The notes beneath the pieces are model-generated. The model made no database searches and was not told the DNA's origin. It was given only the letters and a program-made list of their open reading frames with translations. Of a DNA stretch of 42,306 nucleotides, positions 1-7,772 are shown piece after piece (the first letter of the stretch is position 1; each line of letters begins with the position of its first letter). The position numbers and the translations under genes are program-made. The stretch comes from Methylococcales bacterium (lineage in GTDB: Bacteria > Pseudomonadota > Gammaproteobacteria > Methylococcales > Methylomonadaceae), in assembly GCA_003584865.1 (NCBI GenBank), contig QVQE01000167.1, positions 1-42,306 on the forward strand. Reading direction: 5' to 3'.

Positions 1-78
1 TTAGAAGTTAAAGTCGCCGCAGTAACAACCACAGGCGTTACCGATTTTTGCGCCCCGGTATCAAAGTTAATCAACTAA
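1..78 (+). CDS. 3' end of an unidentified protein (partial)
   Basis: The first frame is open from the window edge to a TAA at 76-78 and would encode the last 25 residues of a protein ending APVSKLIN. A hairpin with a short T tract follows at 101-144, which fits the end of a transcript. The reverse strand is also open here, so the call is weak. No family can be recognised from so short a tail. Confidence 0.3.
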   Translation, partial: LEVKVAAVTTTGVTDFCAPVSKLIN

Positions 79-100
79 CGGCGTTAAACGCTTAAACTGA

Positions 101-151
101 TAATCTGACAGGCATTCCACTTATGAAGAACACCTGCCAGATTAAGTTTTA
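101..151 (+). terminator. Hairpin resembling a terminator after the partial gene
   Basis: TAATCTGACAGG at 101-112 pairs with CCTGCCAGATTA at 133-144 with one mismatch. It is followed by AGTTTT. The loop is about 20 bases, long for an intrinsic terminator, so function is inferred only. Confidence 0.4.
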
Positions 152-180
152 GGCAAATAATAAAACCTAAACGCCACGTA

Positions 181-600
181 AAGATACCTTAACAACCATT
201 TTTAATATTAAAACCCCTGGTATTGATATCTAAACCGGGCTTATTGATATCTAAACCGGACTTATTGATATCTAAACCGGACTTATTGATATCTAAACCG
301 GACTTATTGATATCTAAACCGAGCTTATTGATATCTAAACCGGGCTTATTGGTATCTAAACCGGACTTATTGATATCTAAACCGGGCTTATTAATATCTA
401 AACTGGACTTATTGATATCTAAACCGGGCTTATTGATATCTAAACCGGGCTTATTGATATCTAAACCGGGCTTATTGATATCTAAACTGGACTTATTGAT
501 ATCTAAACTGGACTTATTGATAGCTAAACCGGGCTTATTGATATCTAAACCCTCCCTATTGACGTTAAAGCCCCCCGTCTTAGTATCCAAAACTACCCTA
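181..600. repeat. Tandem array of about twenty 21-bp units
   Basis: Sixteen near-identical 21-bp units fill 223-558, each built around GATATCTAAACC. They differ mainly at two or three positions (CCGGGC, CCGGAC, CTGGAC). Two degenerate units on each side (181-222 and 559-600) keep the same register, the pattern of an array homogenised in its centre. Because 21 is a multiple of three and the unit has no stop codon, long frames exist on both strands: (ISKPGLL)n on plus and (LDINKPG)n on minus, each with only a TTG start. The variable positions change the amino acid in both frames, so I see no sign of protein-level selection. I read it as a minisatellite, with a repetitive peptide as the less likely alternative. 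Confidence 0.9.
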
Positions 601-648
601 TTAATGCCTTAGTCGGTGCTTTTAACTCACATTCAGCACCTCTACTAC

Positions 649-678
649 TCGGAATGAACGAAATCGGAATGAACGAAA
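649..678. repeat. Perfect 15-bp tandem duplication
   Basis: TCGGAATGAACGAAA occurs twice back to back at 649-663 and 664-678. It lies in the non-coding stretch between the 21-bp array and the C1 genes. No function is evident. Confidence 0.75.
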
Positions 679-723
679 ATTGAAACTCAAAATTTCAATA
701 GGTGGCCTTAGAAATCCTATAAA

Positions 724-852
724 ATGTACTATTATCTTCGTATTAATGAATCTCTCAATATGTTTAATCTTATAACTGCTGTAAATGGAAAACTTGATGT
801 CCCTTTAATCCGAGAGTGGGTTGTACAGCTTTATAAAACTGCTTTTTTATGA
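724..852 (+). CDS. Possible 42-residue ORF overlapping the next gene
   Basis: An ATG at 724 opens a 42-codon frame (starts MYYYLRINESLN, ends LYKTAFL) whose TGA overlaps the ATG of the CitG-like gene in an ATGA junction, as in translationally coupled genes. A TATAAA sits immediately upstream at 718-723, and no clear ribosome binding site is visible. It resembles no family I know and could be a leader peptide, a remnant, or chance. Confidence 0.3.
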   Translation: MYYYLRINESLNMFNLITAVNGKLDVPLIREWVVQLYKTAFL

Positions 853-1724
853 TGACTTTAGGTAAGCTGTTAGATGAGCAGTTAAGTGATTTCTACCAGC
901 AAGCGTGTGAAATTGAATTACAGGCGTTTAAGCCAGGTAACGTCAGTGTGTATGCAGACGGTCATGATATGACGGTGGCTGATTTTAGAATCAGTGCCAA
1001 AGTGAGTGCTGAGCCTTTGTGCCATTCTGCGTATTCGTTAGGTGAAAAAATTTATTATGCCGTTAAGGCAACCCGAGCAGCGGTGGGGTGTAACACCAAT
1101 TTAGGAATTATTTTGTTATGTGCGCCATTAATTCAGGCTATGCAAAATAGAGCATCCGATGCTTCTTTAAGGCAGGCTTTAACCGTTGTTTTGGAAACAA
1201 CGACTCAGGAAGATGCGGCATGGGTATATAAAGCCATTTCCTTGGCATCACCGGGTGGTTTAGGCAGTGCTGACCAACAAGATGTAGCAGAAAAGCCGAC
1301 GGTAAACTTAACAGAGGCCATGGTTTTAGCCAGTTCAAAGGATAGAATAGCCTTACAGTATACAAGTTATTATCAAGATATCTTTGATTTTGGTTTAGCG
1401 ATATACTACAATGCAATGAGGGAATGGGGTAAGCAGGATTGGGCGGCGCTGTTTGTTTATGCTAGCTTGCTAAGCCGTTTTCCAGATAGCCACATTGAAA
1501 GAAAACAGGGCAGCAAGTATACACCAGAAATTACCACAATGATGGCTGCTCTTTTACATCAGTTATCTTTAGTTGCAATGCCTGAGCAAGCGTTACCATT
1601 GTTGTACACATTGGATCAATCGCTTAAGGCTAGGGGCTTAAACCCAGGCACTATGGCGGATTTAACTGTGGCAACGGTATTTACAGTATTTTTAGAAGAT
1701 ATTATTCAAATTAAGTCTTCGTAA
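849..1724 (+). CDS. Triphosphoribosyl-dephospho-CoA synthase-like protein (CitG/MdcB family) of the C1 island
   Basis: The 291-residue protein belongs to the CitG/MdcB superfamily, whose classic members make the triphosphoribosyl-dephospho-CoA precursor of the citrate/malonate lyase prosthetic group. Family motifs are visible: FKPGNVSVYADGHDMTVADF near residues 27-46, GCNTNLGIILL near 79-89 and SPGGLG near 135. No lyase genes are nearby. Methylotrophs carry this paralogue beside H4MPT-linked C1 genes, which points to a role in H4MPT or methylofuran biosynthesis rather than lyase activation; the exact reaction is not known to me. Two start codons are possible (849 or 852). fae follows after 92 bp on the same strand and may be co-transcribed. 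Confidence 0.8.
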   Translation: MMTLGKLLDEQLSDFYQQACEIELQAFKPGNVSVYADGHDMTVADFRISAKVSAEPLCHSAYSLGEKIYYAVKATRAAVGCNTNLGIILLCAPLIQAMQNRASDASLRQALTVVLETTTQEDAAWVYKAISLASPGGLGSADQQDVAEKPTVNLTEAMVLASSKDRIALQYTSYYQDIFDFGLAIYYNAMREWGKQDWAALFVYASLLSRFPDSHIERKQGSKYTPEITTMMAALLHQLSLVAMPEQALPLLYTLDQSLKARGLNPGTMADLTVATVFTVFLEDIIQIKSS

Positions 1725-1816
1725 TAAAAATCTTCCGATGTAATTGTCGGTAGTACTTAAAAACTCGATAGCATTAACTCGAATTTTTTCATTTTTCTCA
1801 ATTAGGAACTTTAAAC

Positions 1817-2332
1817 ATGGCAAAAATTAACAACTTGCGCGTAGGCGAATCTTTAGTAGGCGAAGGCAACGAAATCGCTCACATCGATTTAATCATTGGG
1901 CCACGTGGTTCAGCCGCTGAAACTGCGTTCGCAACTGCTTTAACTAACAACAAAGACGGTTTCTCAACTTTATTAGCCGTTGTTGCTCCTAACTTATTAG
2001 TTAAACCAGCTACAATCTTATTCAACAAAGTAACTATCAAAGGTGCTAAACAAGCTGTTCAAATGTTTGGCCCAGCGCAACGTGCAGTTGCTATGGCTGT
2101 TGCTGATTCAGTTGAAGACGGCACTATCCCAGCTGATGAAGCGGATGATTTATTCATCTCTGTGGGTGTTTTCATTCACTGGCAAGCTGAAGACGATGCA
2201 TTAATCGAAAAATTCAACTACCAAGCAACTAGAGAAGCTTTACAACGTGCTGTAGCAGGTTTACCAACTGTTGCTGAAGTTTTAGCGGCTAAATCGACTG
2301 CTAAACATCCGTTTGCTGTTAACAACGAATGA
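1817..2332 (+). CDS. fae: Formaldehyde-activating enzyme
   Basis: This 171-residue protein has the full length of Fae, the cytoplasmic enzyme that condenses formaldehyde with tetrahydromethanopterin to give methylene-H4MPT, the entry step of formaldehyde oxidation in methylotrophs. The N-terminal signature [14 protein letters not shown] is clear; His22 is the expected catalytic histidine. The active-site region [20 protein letters not shown] is at about residues 69-88. The gene has a good ribosome binding site (TAGGAACT). It uses a restricted set of codons (many GCT, AAC, TTA), as expected for a very highly expressed gene, and is closed by a strong terminator. It sits among other C1-cofactor genes. 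Confidence 0.97.
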   Translation: MAKINNLRVGESLVGEGNEIAHIDLIIGPRGSAAETAFATALTNNKDGFSTLLAVVAPNLLVKPATILFNKVTIKGAKQAVQMFGPAQRAVAMAVADSVEDGTIPADEADDLFISVGVFIHWQAEDDALIEKFNYQATREALQRAVAGLPTVAEVLAAKSTAKHPFAVNNE

Positions 2333-2339
2333 GTTGTTA

Positions 2340-2364
2340 ACAAGATGTGTATAGCACATCTTGT
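2340..2364 (+). other. Perfect 10-bp hairpin directly after fae
   Basis: ACAAGATGTG at 2340-2349 pairs perfectly with CACATCTTGT at 2355-2364 across a 5-base loop. There is no T tract, so it may stabilise the fae mRNA 3' end ahead of the true terminator. Confidence 0.6.
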
Positions 2365-2375
2365 ATCGGCTGTTA

Positions 2376-2407
2376 AAAATACCTCAGCTTGCTGAGGTAT
2401 TTTTTTG
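2376..2407. terminator. Bidirectional intrinsic terminator between fae and the HisA-like gene
   Basis: AAAAATACCTCAGC at 2376-2389 is followed by its exact reverse complement ending in a T run at 2401-2406. The A run on the left gives a T run on the minus strand, so the structure can stop both fae and the convergent gene ending at 2409. Confidence 0.9.
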
Positions 2408-2408
2408 T

Positions 2409-3086
2409 CTACAGACTTTCAATAGCATCCCTATTAATCTCGCATGAATGTAAGGCGCTGGCAACCAGTGCGTATTGAACACCTATCTGTTTTAATGCTA
2501 ATAAATCCTTAATATCTCTAATACCACCCGCAGCAATAAAGTTTTTATGTGGGTATTTATCATAATAGTCTTGGAGCTTTATTAAATCGGGGCCTTGATG
2601 ACTACCTACTCGATTTAGGGTCATGATGATAATCGATTCAGGCCATAGATCGGGTTTAAAGAAAAGATTTTTTGCACCTAAAGCTTCGGAATCAGAATAA
2701 TCAAGAGATAGAATAAAGTGCTTATTGAAAGCTTCAATTTCCAAAATATCTTCCTCGCCGTAACACTCACTGCCTAATACGGGAAAATAATTTTTTGGAT
2801 AGTGTGTCCTGCGTTGAAAACCCTTATCTACCCAAAATTGTAGGTGTGGAAAAGAAGTCAATACGTCTTTAATTAAGGCGTCATGATTACCCTGTAAAGT
2901 GATGGCGTTTAAATCGGCAACATAAAAGGTATCAAAATCATAAATAAGCAGAAATGCTTTAATTACCTCGTAAATATCTGAGGATTGGCACAGTGGGCTA
3001 TTAATAGGTTGGTAATGATCACGCTGACCTTGCCTGGCATGGACTACAACCCCCTCTTTTAAATCAATGACGGGAATAATTTTCAT
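2409..3086 (-). CDS. HisA-like TIM-barrel protein of the H4MPT/methylofuran gene set
   Basis: The 225-residue protein starts MKIIPVIDLKEGVVVHARQG and ends with the barrel phosphate-binding segment FIAAGGIRDIKDL near residue 189. This is the pattern of HisA/HisF-type phosphoribosyl isomerases. It is shorter than true HisA (about 245 residues), no other his genes are present, and it lies within a C1 cluster. It therefore fits the HisA-related family (COG1411 type) found in archaea and methylotrophs alongside C1-carrier genes. The reaction is not established as far as I know; a role in cofactor synthesis is inferred from context. It converges on fae and diverges from the ATP-grasp gene across about 40 bp. 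Confidence 0.8.
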   Translation of the reverse strand: MKIIPVIDLKEGVVVHARQGQRDHYQPINSPLCQSSDIYEVIKAFLLIYDFDTFYVADLNAITLQGNHDALIKDVLTSFPHLQFWVDKGFQRRTHYPKNYFPVLGSECYGEEDILEIEAFNKHFILSLDYSDSEALGAKNLFFKPDLWPESIIIMTLNRVGSHQGPDLIKLQDYYDKYPHKNFIAAGGIRDIKDLLALKQIGVQYALVASALHSCEINRDAIESL

Positions 3087-3127
3087 CGTTAAAGCTGGAT
3101 TTAATATTCTAATGTTAGAATGTGGTA

Positions 3128-4138
3128 ATGAGAATTTTAGTATTTGAGTATATCACTGGTGGTGGCTTTAATAATCAAGAACTTCCTACTTCTTTAGCAA
3201 GTGAAGGGCTATTGATGTTACAAGCATTGCTGGATGATTTAAGAGAGTTAATGATTTGTAGGCGTGAGCAGCCTATATCTGTTTGGGTTATGATGGATGA
3301 GCGGCTTAAAGACAGGATTAACCCACAAGGATTTGAACAGTGCATTATTACCCAAGCTCAAAATACTGATGATGAATTTGTTCGATTGATGCTGCAGTGT
3401 GATGCGGTGTGGCCAATTGCGCCTGAATCGGAGGGTATTTTACAAGACCTTTGTGCGACTGTTGAAGCGACTGGTAGGAGATTGTTAACGTCTCCTGCGC
3501 GTGCAGTTCAGATTGCCGGAAATAAACTTAATACTTATCAACTGCTTATGCAACATGGCATTGCTACTGTGCCAACACAAAGGTATAGCGATTTTGAATG
3601 GGACGGGTGTTTGCAATGGATAGTTAAGCCGATTGATGGGGTGGGTTGTGGAGACAGTTATATTGTGTCTGAACCAGAAGATTTTAAGCTGATGTCTTCA
3701 AGAACGGGTACTTATATTATTCAGCCCCATCTGCAAGGTAAAAAAACCAGTCTATCCTGTATTTTTAAAGCGGGTAAGGGATGGTTACTGTGTGTCAATA
3801 GCCAGCATTTTGAAATTATCAATCAGCAATATCGTTTAGTTAACATAATCGTTAATTATGATATAAAGTCAGAAATCTATTATTCTTTACTTGATAAAAT
3901 TGCAGAAGCCATTCCTGAATTATGGGGTTATGTGGGTATTGATTTAATAGAAACTACAGAACAAATTTTGGTGTTGGAAATAAATCCTCGTTTGACGACT
4001 TCTTTTGCAGGTATTAAGTCCGCATTAGGTATCAATGTTGCCGATAATATACTGCGATTATTAAAAGATGAGCCAGCCATTCAGTTCGTTTGTAACCAGC
4101 CTATAACTATTGCGGTGAAGTATGATGAAGCAAATTAA
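3128..4138 (+). CDS. ATP-grasp ligase, MfnD-like (methylofuran biosynthesis)
   Basis: The protein of about 336 residues starts MRILVFEYITGGGFNNQELP; I chose ATG 3128 over the GTG at 3122. It has ATP-grasp features: WIVKPIDGVGCGDSYIV in the nucleotide-binding region, and the metal-binding C-terminal strand ILVLEINPRLTTSFAG near residue 280. Archaeal homologues (COG1821) include MfnD, tyramine-glutamate ligase of methanofuran synthesis, and methylotroph copies accompany C1 genes. I infer that it attaches glutamate to the tyramine or tyrosine part of methylofuran. Its 3' end overlaps the next gene by 17 bp, so the two are almost certainly co-translated. Confidence 0.82.
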   Translation: MRILVFEYITGGGFNNQELPTSLASEGLLMLQALLDDLRELMICRREQPISVWVMMDERLKDRINPQGFEQCIITQAQNTDDEFVRLMLQCDAVWPIAPESEGILQDLCATVEATGRRLLTSPARAVQIAGNKLNTYQLLMQHGIATVPTQRYSDFEWDGCLQWIVKPIDGVGCGDSYIVSEPEDFKLMSSRTGTYIIQPHLQGKKTSLSCIFKAGKGWLLCVNSQHFEIINQQYRLVNIIVNYDIKSEIYYSLLDKIAEAIPELWGYVGIDLIETTEQILVLEINPRLTTSFAGIKSALGINVADNILRLLKDEPAIQFVCNQPITIAVKYDEAN

Positions 4139-5192
4139 CACAATAGGTTGGGACATAGGTGGCGCTCATGTGAAGGCGGCTGTGCTTAATTCTGAGGCTG
4201 AGGTGGTTGCTGTTTATCAAGAGCCATGCCCCTTATGGAAGGGCTTGGAGCAGTTGCGAATAGCGGTACATAACATCCAGCAAAAAGTGGCTGTATTGGA
4301 TTATTATCATGCAATCACTATGACGGGGGAATTGGTTGATTTTTTTGAAGATCGAAATGACGGTGTAAAGCAAATTAGTGCGACTATGCTGACCTTATTA
4401 TCTCCGAGACGCTGTTTATTCTATGCAGGTGCAACTGGCTTTTTAGAGAGTAATCAAATTGATGCAACACATTATCAAGCGATTGCATCGGCTAATTGGT
4501 TAGCCAGTGCTTCTGTTGCGGCTAAAAAAAGGTGTGGTGGTCTGTTTGTTGATATAGGTAGCACGACTACCGACATTCTTTTGTTCCAACAAGGTCGGGT
4601 TCAAGCTCAGGGATATACGGATTATCAGCGCTTAATATCCCAAGAACTGATCTATACCGGGATTATTAGAACAGCGGTCATGGCGGTTGCTCAGACAGCA
4701 GTCGATCAAAATCAGGTCATTGGCATCATGGCAGAGTATTTTGCAACGATGGCTGATGTTTATCGGGTCACTGAAGAGCTGGATGAGAGGCATGATCAAA
4801 CAGAGTCGGCTGATGGTGCTGAGAAAACCACCATAGCCAGTGCCAGGCGCTTATCACGCATGATAGGGAGTGACTTTTATCCTGAAGAATTGCCACGCTG
4901 GCGGCAGTTTGCGGAAAATATTCGTGCGCAGCAATTACAAAAAATTCAACAGGCTTGTGAACTCAAACTTCAGACTGTTGATTGTTCTAAACCTCATTCT
5001 GTTATAGGCGCCGGTGTTGGGCGCTTTTTAGTGAAACAAATGGCTCAAAACCTAGGCTGTGATTATATTGATTTTTCTGAGTTGATGCAACAGGCAACTA
5101 AGCCAATCGGTCTAGCGGTTGCGGATTGCGCACCCGCTGTTGCCGTTGCTTGGCTGTCTAGAGAAATCATGGCGACTGATGACACCTTTTAA
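4122..5192 (+). CDS. H4MPT-linked C1 transfer pathway protein, MfnF-like (ASKHA fold)
   Basis: The 356-residue protein has the three nucleotide-binding signatures of the sugar kinase/Hsp70/hydantoinase fold. PHOSPHATE-1 is TIGWDIGGAHVKAAVLN near the start. PHOSPHATE-2 is GGLFVDIGSTTTDILLF near residue 139, and the ADENOSINE motif is SVIGAGVGRFLVKQM near 294. This matches the family annotated as H4MPT-linked C1 transfer protein, whose archaeal member MfnF joins the furan and tyramine-glutamate halves of methanofuran. The adjoining MfnD-like gene overlaps its start and supports a shared pathway. The methylofuran role in this organism is inferred, not shown. Confidence 0.85.
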   Translation: MMKQINTIGWDIGGAHVKAAVLNSEAEVVAVYQEPCPLWKGLEQLRIAVHNIQQKVAVLDYYHAITMTGELVDFFEDRNDGVKQISATMLTLLSPRRCLFYAGATGFLESNQIDATHYQAIASANWLASASVAAKKRCGGLFVDIGSTTTDILLFQQGRVQAQGYTDYQRLISQELIYTGIIRTAVMAVAQTAVDQNQVIGIMAEYFATMADVYRVTEELDERHDQTESADGAEKTTIASARRLSRMIGSDFYPEELPRWRQFAENIRAQQLQKIQQACELKLQTVDCSKPHSVIGAGVGRFLVKQMAQNLGCDYIDFSELMQQATKPIGLAVADCAPAVAVAWLSREIMATDDTF

Positions 5193-5203
5193 GCTGTTTT
5201 CTG

Positions 5204-6364
5204 ATGAATATGCCTGATAACTTAATTGAGCCTGTTAGTTCTGAAAAAGAAGAGGCTAAACCCAAACCTAAGCGAAAACCAAGGCAAAAGAAAGTGGTTG
5301 CTGCTATTAGTCCAGACGCCCCCTTCCCTCCGAAGCCAGTTCGACCTCGGAAATCAACCAAAAAAAAGCCGTCGGTACTACCGGTTGTCAGTATTAAGCA
5401 CCGGGTTCTATCGAGTAGCTTAGAAATTCTCGGATTATCGATTGCCGCCGTGGCAACTATTATGGTGCTTTTGGGTTATTCGGCAAAGTTGTTTTCAGGT
5501 ACACACTTTTTAACCAGTTTATTACCTTTTGCCGTTGGCATATTAGCGTTGATTATTGCCACAACGGGATTCTTAATGGCTTGGTGGAAGTCACGAAAAT
5601 GGCTTAAGTCCAAGTATTTGTTTTTACCAGCGCTAGTGTCGGTCAGTTTAGCGGTGATCATTGGTTTGATTTCAATGCAAGATCAATTTGCCTTGGCTCG
5701 AGGACATTTTCGTACGTTGTTGGGCGGTAGGCAAGAAGCGGGAAGAGTGACACTTTCGCATCAGGTTTATGCGGCTTATCGTCGTTATGATCAGGAACAG
5801 TTACAAAAAATTCTTAAGCGTGCCGAAGTTTATAAAGCGACGATTAAAGAAGCGGCTGAAGAATTTGAAATTGACCCTAATATTTTGCAAGGGGTTGCGG
5901 CGACAGAGTCATCTTTTTTGCCCCGCGATAGTGCTGATGGTGGTCGAGGTTTATTTCAAATAACTCAAGTTCCTAAAGAGGTGATAGCAAGGGCCGGTAA
6001 GAAATTGGCAGAGCATCAGCTTTCCCTGGAAAACCCACGGCATAATGCTTTTTTAGCAGCAGCCACTTTAAAATACTATCTGGAGCAAATGCATAATGAT
6101 TTGTTTTTAGGTTTATTAGCTTACAACATAGGCCCTTCCAATGGAGGGCTGCGCTTTATTATGCAGCAATATGGGGCGAATGATTTTTTTACTATTCAGC
6201 CTTATTTACAACAGTTACCTCGCGATTATCCCATTCGTGTTTTATCTTATGCCCTTGCTTTTAGACTCTGGCAAAAAGACGGTGCTTTACTCGCTTACGA
6301 GGAAGGAAAAAATGCTCAACATATCCAGAGTATTGGAATACCTGGATTGTTAATGGATTTTTGA
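5204..6364 (+). CDS. Membrane-anchored lytic transglycosylase (SLT domain)
   Basis: The 386-residue protein has a Lys/Pro-rich cytoplasmic N-terminus of about 65 residues. About three hydrophobic segments follow (near 70-95, 105-128 and 138-158). The C-terminal domain has SLT-type lytic transglycosylase motifs: GVAATESSFLP near residue 231 with the probable catalytic Glu, GGRGLFQI, NAFLAAATLKYYL and LLAYNIGPSNGG. It should cleave periplasmic peptidoglycan. It starts 11 bp after the C1 gene without a terminator between, so it may share that transcript by read-through, but the function is unrelated. The multi-TM N-terminus is unlike classic Slt70 or MltC/E, and I cannot assign a named subfamily. 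Confidence 0.8.
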   Translation: MNMPDNLIEPVSSEKEEAKPKPKRKPRQKKVVAAISPDAPFPPKPVRPRKSTKKKPSVLPVVSIKHRVLSSSLEILGLSIAAVATIMVLLGYSAKLFSGTHFLTSLLPFAVGILALIIATTGFLMAWWKSRKWLKSKYLFLPALVSVSLAVIIGLISMQDQFALARGHFRTLLGGRQEAGRVTLSHQVYAAYRRYDQEQLQKILKRAEVYKATIKEAAEEFEIDPNILQGVAATESSFLPRDSADGGRGLFQITQVPKEVIARAGKKLAEHQLSLENPRHNAFLAAATLKYYLEQMHNDLFLGLLAYNIGPSNGGLRFIMQQYGANDFFTIQPYLQQLPRDYPIRVLSYALAFRLWQKDGALLAYEEGKNAQHIQSIGIPGLLMDF

Positions 6365-6601
6365 TGGCGGATAAGAGCAAGAGATTCGACTCCGACGTGC
6401 ATTTACTATCAAGACTAAATTTTATTTTAAACAACAAATTTAAAGCGTATTAGACTTCGTGCTTATTAAAAATAGCTTATTTTGAGAATGAAAACAAAGC
6501 TCAGTGAATTTAAAGCCGGGTATTTTTGCTTGTTATGGGTGCCCTTTACATTTGAAGCCTACCTATTAACCTTGCGTATTAGATGCTGTACACAGCGTCT
6601 G

Positions 6602-7453
6602 TTATTGATTTAGCACCGTGTTACAGAGTGCAGGTAACTCTAGGGGTTTAGGTGCCGCTTGAGGTTTGCTGGGGTGCTTGGCTTCTTCTGAAAACCACCA
6701 GGCCAGTCCTGCATCACAACCGTTACCCGCAGGTAATGGCTCTTGTCCTTGGCAAAACTTATTACCACTTGGGCATTTTAAGCGCACGTGAAAGTGATCC
6801 TCATGTTGCCACCACGGGCGAACTTTTCTTAACCAGTCTTTGTTTGCAGACTGCGTACAGAGTTCACGTTTGATACTGGGGTTAACGAAGATGCGATCAA
6901 CATCAGGCTGTGCTGCGGCCATTTCAAGAATCTTTTCATTTGACGTAGACCACTTTGTGTAATCAATGGTGTCTGATTGGGCTATCAACATGGACGGCGC
7001 ACCCAATGTTTCACGTTCATTGACTGACAGGCGAGTGTTGGCGGCTTTCTTTGATAATAAAAACCAAATATCGACATCAAGTCCTGTTTGATGGCTGCGG
7101 TGTCCACTTAAGGTTGGGCCGCCTCGGGGCTGTCCTAAGTCACCAATCAGTAATGAGCCCAAGTGTGCATTTTCGGTATTTTGGCCTAGTTTCTCGATAA
7201 ACTGTCTTAAATTGGGATGACCAAAAAAGCGCTTCCTCGATAAGCGCATGACTTGATAGCCGGCGCCATCAAGAGGTAAAGAGACCGCTCCACTAATACA
7301 GCCGGCATTATAGTTGCCTATGCTCTGTGCGGTTGTGTCGTAAGTTGGTTGAGTGACCTTTGCCCATTGTTGAGCAATAGGTGTTGCCAAGCATTCTGGC
7401 GATAGGGCGAATAAAAAGATAGCAACCCAAAGGGATAATTTAATTTTTAGCAT
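6602..7453 (-). CDS. mepA: Penicillin-insensitive murein endopeptidase (peptidase M74)
   Basis: MepA is a periplasmic zinc endopeptidase that cuts D-Ala-mDAP cross-links in peptidoglycan. The signature segments are visible: GPTLSGHRSHQTGLDVDIWF and, near the C-terminus, WWQHEDHFHVRLKCP, which supply the metal and catalytic His/Asp residues. I prefer the ATG at 7453 because it gives a clean signal peptide (MLKIKLSLWVAIFLFALSP...CLA). The open frame extends to 7480. The length of about 283 residues is normal for the family. It faces the SLT gene tail to tail across about 240 bp with no recognisable feature. Confidence 0.93.
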   Translation of the reverse strand: MLKIKLSLWVAIFLFALSPECLATPIAQQWAKVTQPTYDTTAQSIGNYNAGCISGAVSLPLDGAGYQVMRLSRKRFFGHPNLRQFIEKLGQNTENAHLGSLLIGDLGQPRGGPTLSGHRSHQTGLDVDIWFLLSKKAANTRLSVNERETLGAPSMLIAQSDTIDYTKWSTSNEKILEMAAAQPDVDRIFVNPSIKRELCTQSANKDWLRKVRPWWQHEDHFHVRLKCPSGNKFCQGQEPLPAGNGCDAGLAWWFSEEAKHPSKPQAAPKPLELPALCNTVLNQ

Positions 7454-7523
7454 ATAAGCTCCGGATAGCGTTGGCGGCATACAATCAATGCACTGTACTC
7501 ACAGATGCAATTTTCTTCTGCGC

Positions 7524-7712
7524 ATAAAAAAGCCCACATTACATGGGCTCCGTCCTGTTTTTTATTATTATAGCGGACGACTGCGGGTGTTCTGCAGTTT
7601 AAATTGAGTAGCGATTATTAATGTTGTTTTTCCAGAATATCTGGCCGCTTTCCTCCTCTTCCCCCTCCAAAAAGACCAAGAAACTCTGCAATCTAAGTGC
7701 TTCTCTTAAGGT
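7524..7712 (-). ncRNA. Candidate GGA-rich small RNA gene
   Basis: No protein frame fits this 350-bp gap, but the minus strand carries the parts of a stand-alone transcript of about 190 nt. There is a sigma70-like promoter at 7719-7747 and an intrinsic terminator at 7526-7549. I count seven GGA triplets in the predicted transcript: a purine block with GGAGGGGGAAGAGGAGGAAA, a CTGGAA beside a CCAGA/TCTGG stem, and CAGGACGGAG before the terminator. Repeated GGA motifs are the hallmark of CsrA/RsmA-sequestering RNAs (CsrB, RsmY/Z). That function is an inference; 6S or another RNA remains possible, and I could not match a known family. Confidence 0.45.
7526..7549 (-). terminator. Intrinsic terminator of the candidate small RNA
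   Basis: On the minus strand AGCCCA and TGGGCT pair across a 7-base loop and are followed by six T residues. This is a good rho-independent terminator for minus-strand transcription. Confidence 0.8.
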
Positions 7713-7718
7713 GTGCGT

Positions 7719-7747
7719 ATTGTAATCTTAATAATAGGGGTTGTCTA
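7719..7747 (-). promoter_or_regulatory. Sigma70-type promoter for the candidate small RNA
   Basis: The minus strand reads TAGACA (7747-7742), 17 bases, then TACAAT (7724-7719). Both hexamers are 5 of 6 or 4 of 6 to consensus and the spacing is ideal. The predicted transcription start is near 7712. Confidence 0.5.
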
Positions 7748-7753
7748 CAAAAA

Positions 7754-7772
7754 GTGCGACATTTTGTCACAC
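7754..7772 (-). promoter_or_regulatory. Dyad operator upstream of the small RNA promoter
   Basis: GTGTGACA-AAA-TGTCGCAC is a 19-bp dyad with one mismatch. It is centred about 50 bp before the predicted start, a usual site for an activator. I do not recognise the regulator. Confidence 0.45.

Noticed and set aside
223-558. CRISPR array
   Set aside because: The units are contiguous 21-bp tandem copies with no spacers, and there are no cas genes in the window.
223-612. Repeat-encoded proteins on either strand
   Set aside because: Only TTG starts, no convincing ribosome binding site, and unit differences are non-synonymous in both readings; recorded as a repeat instead.
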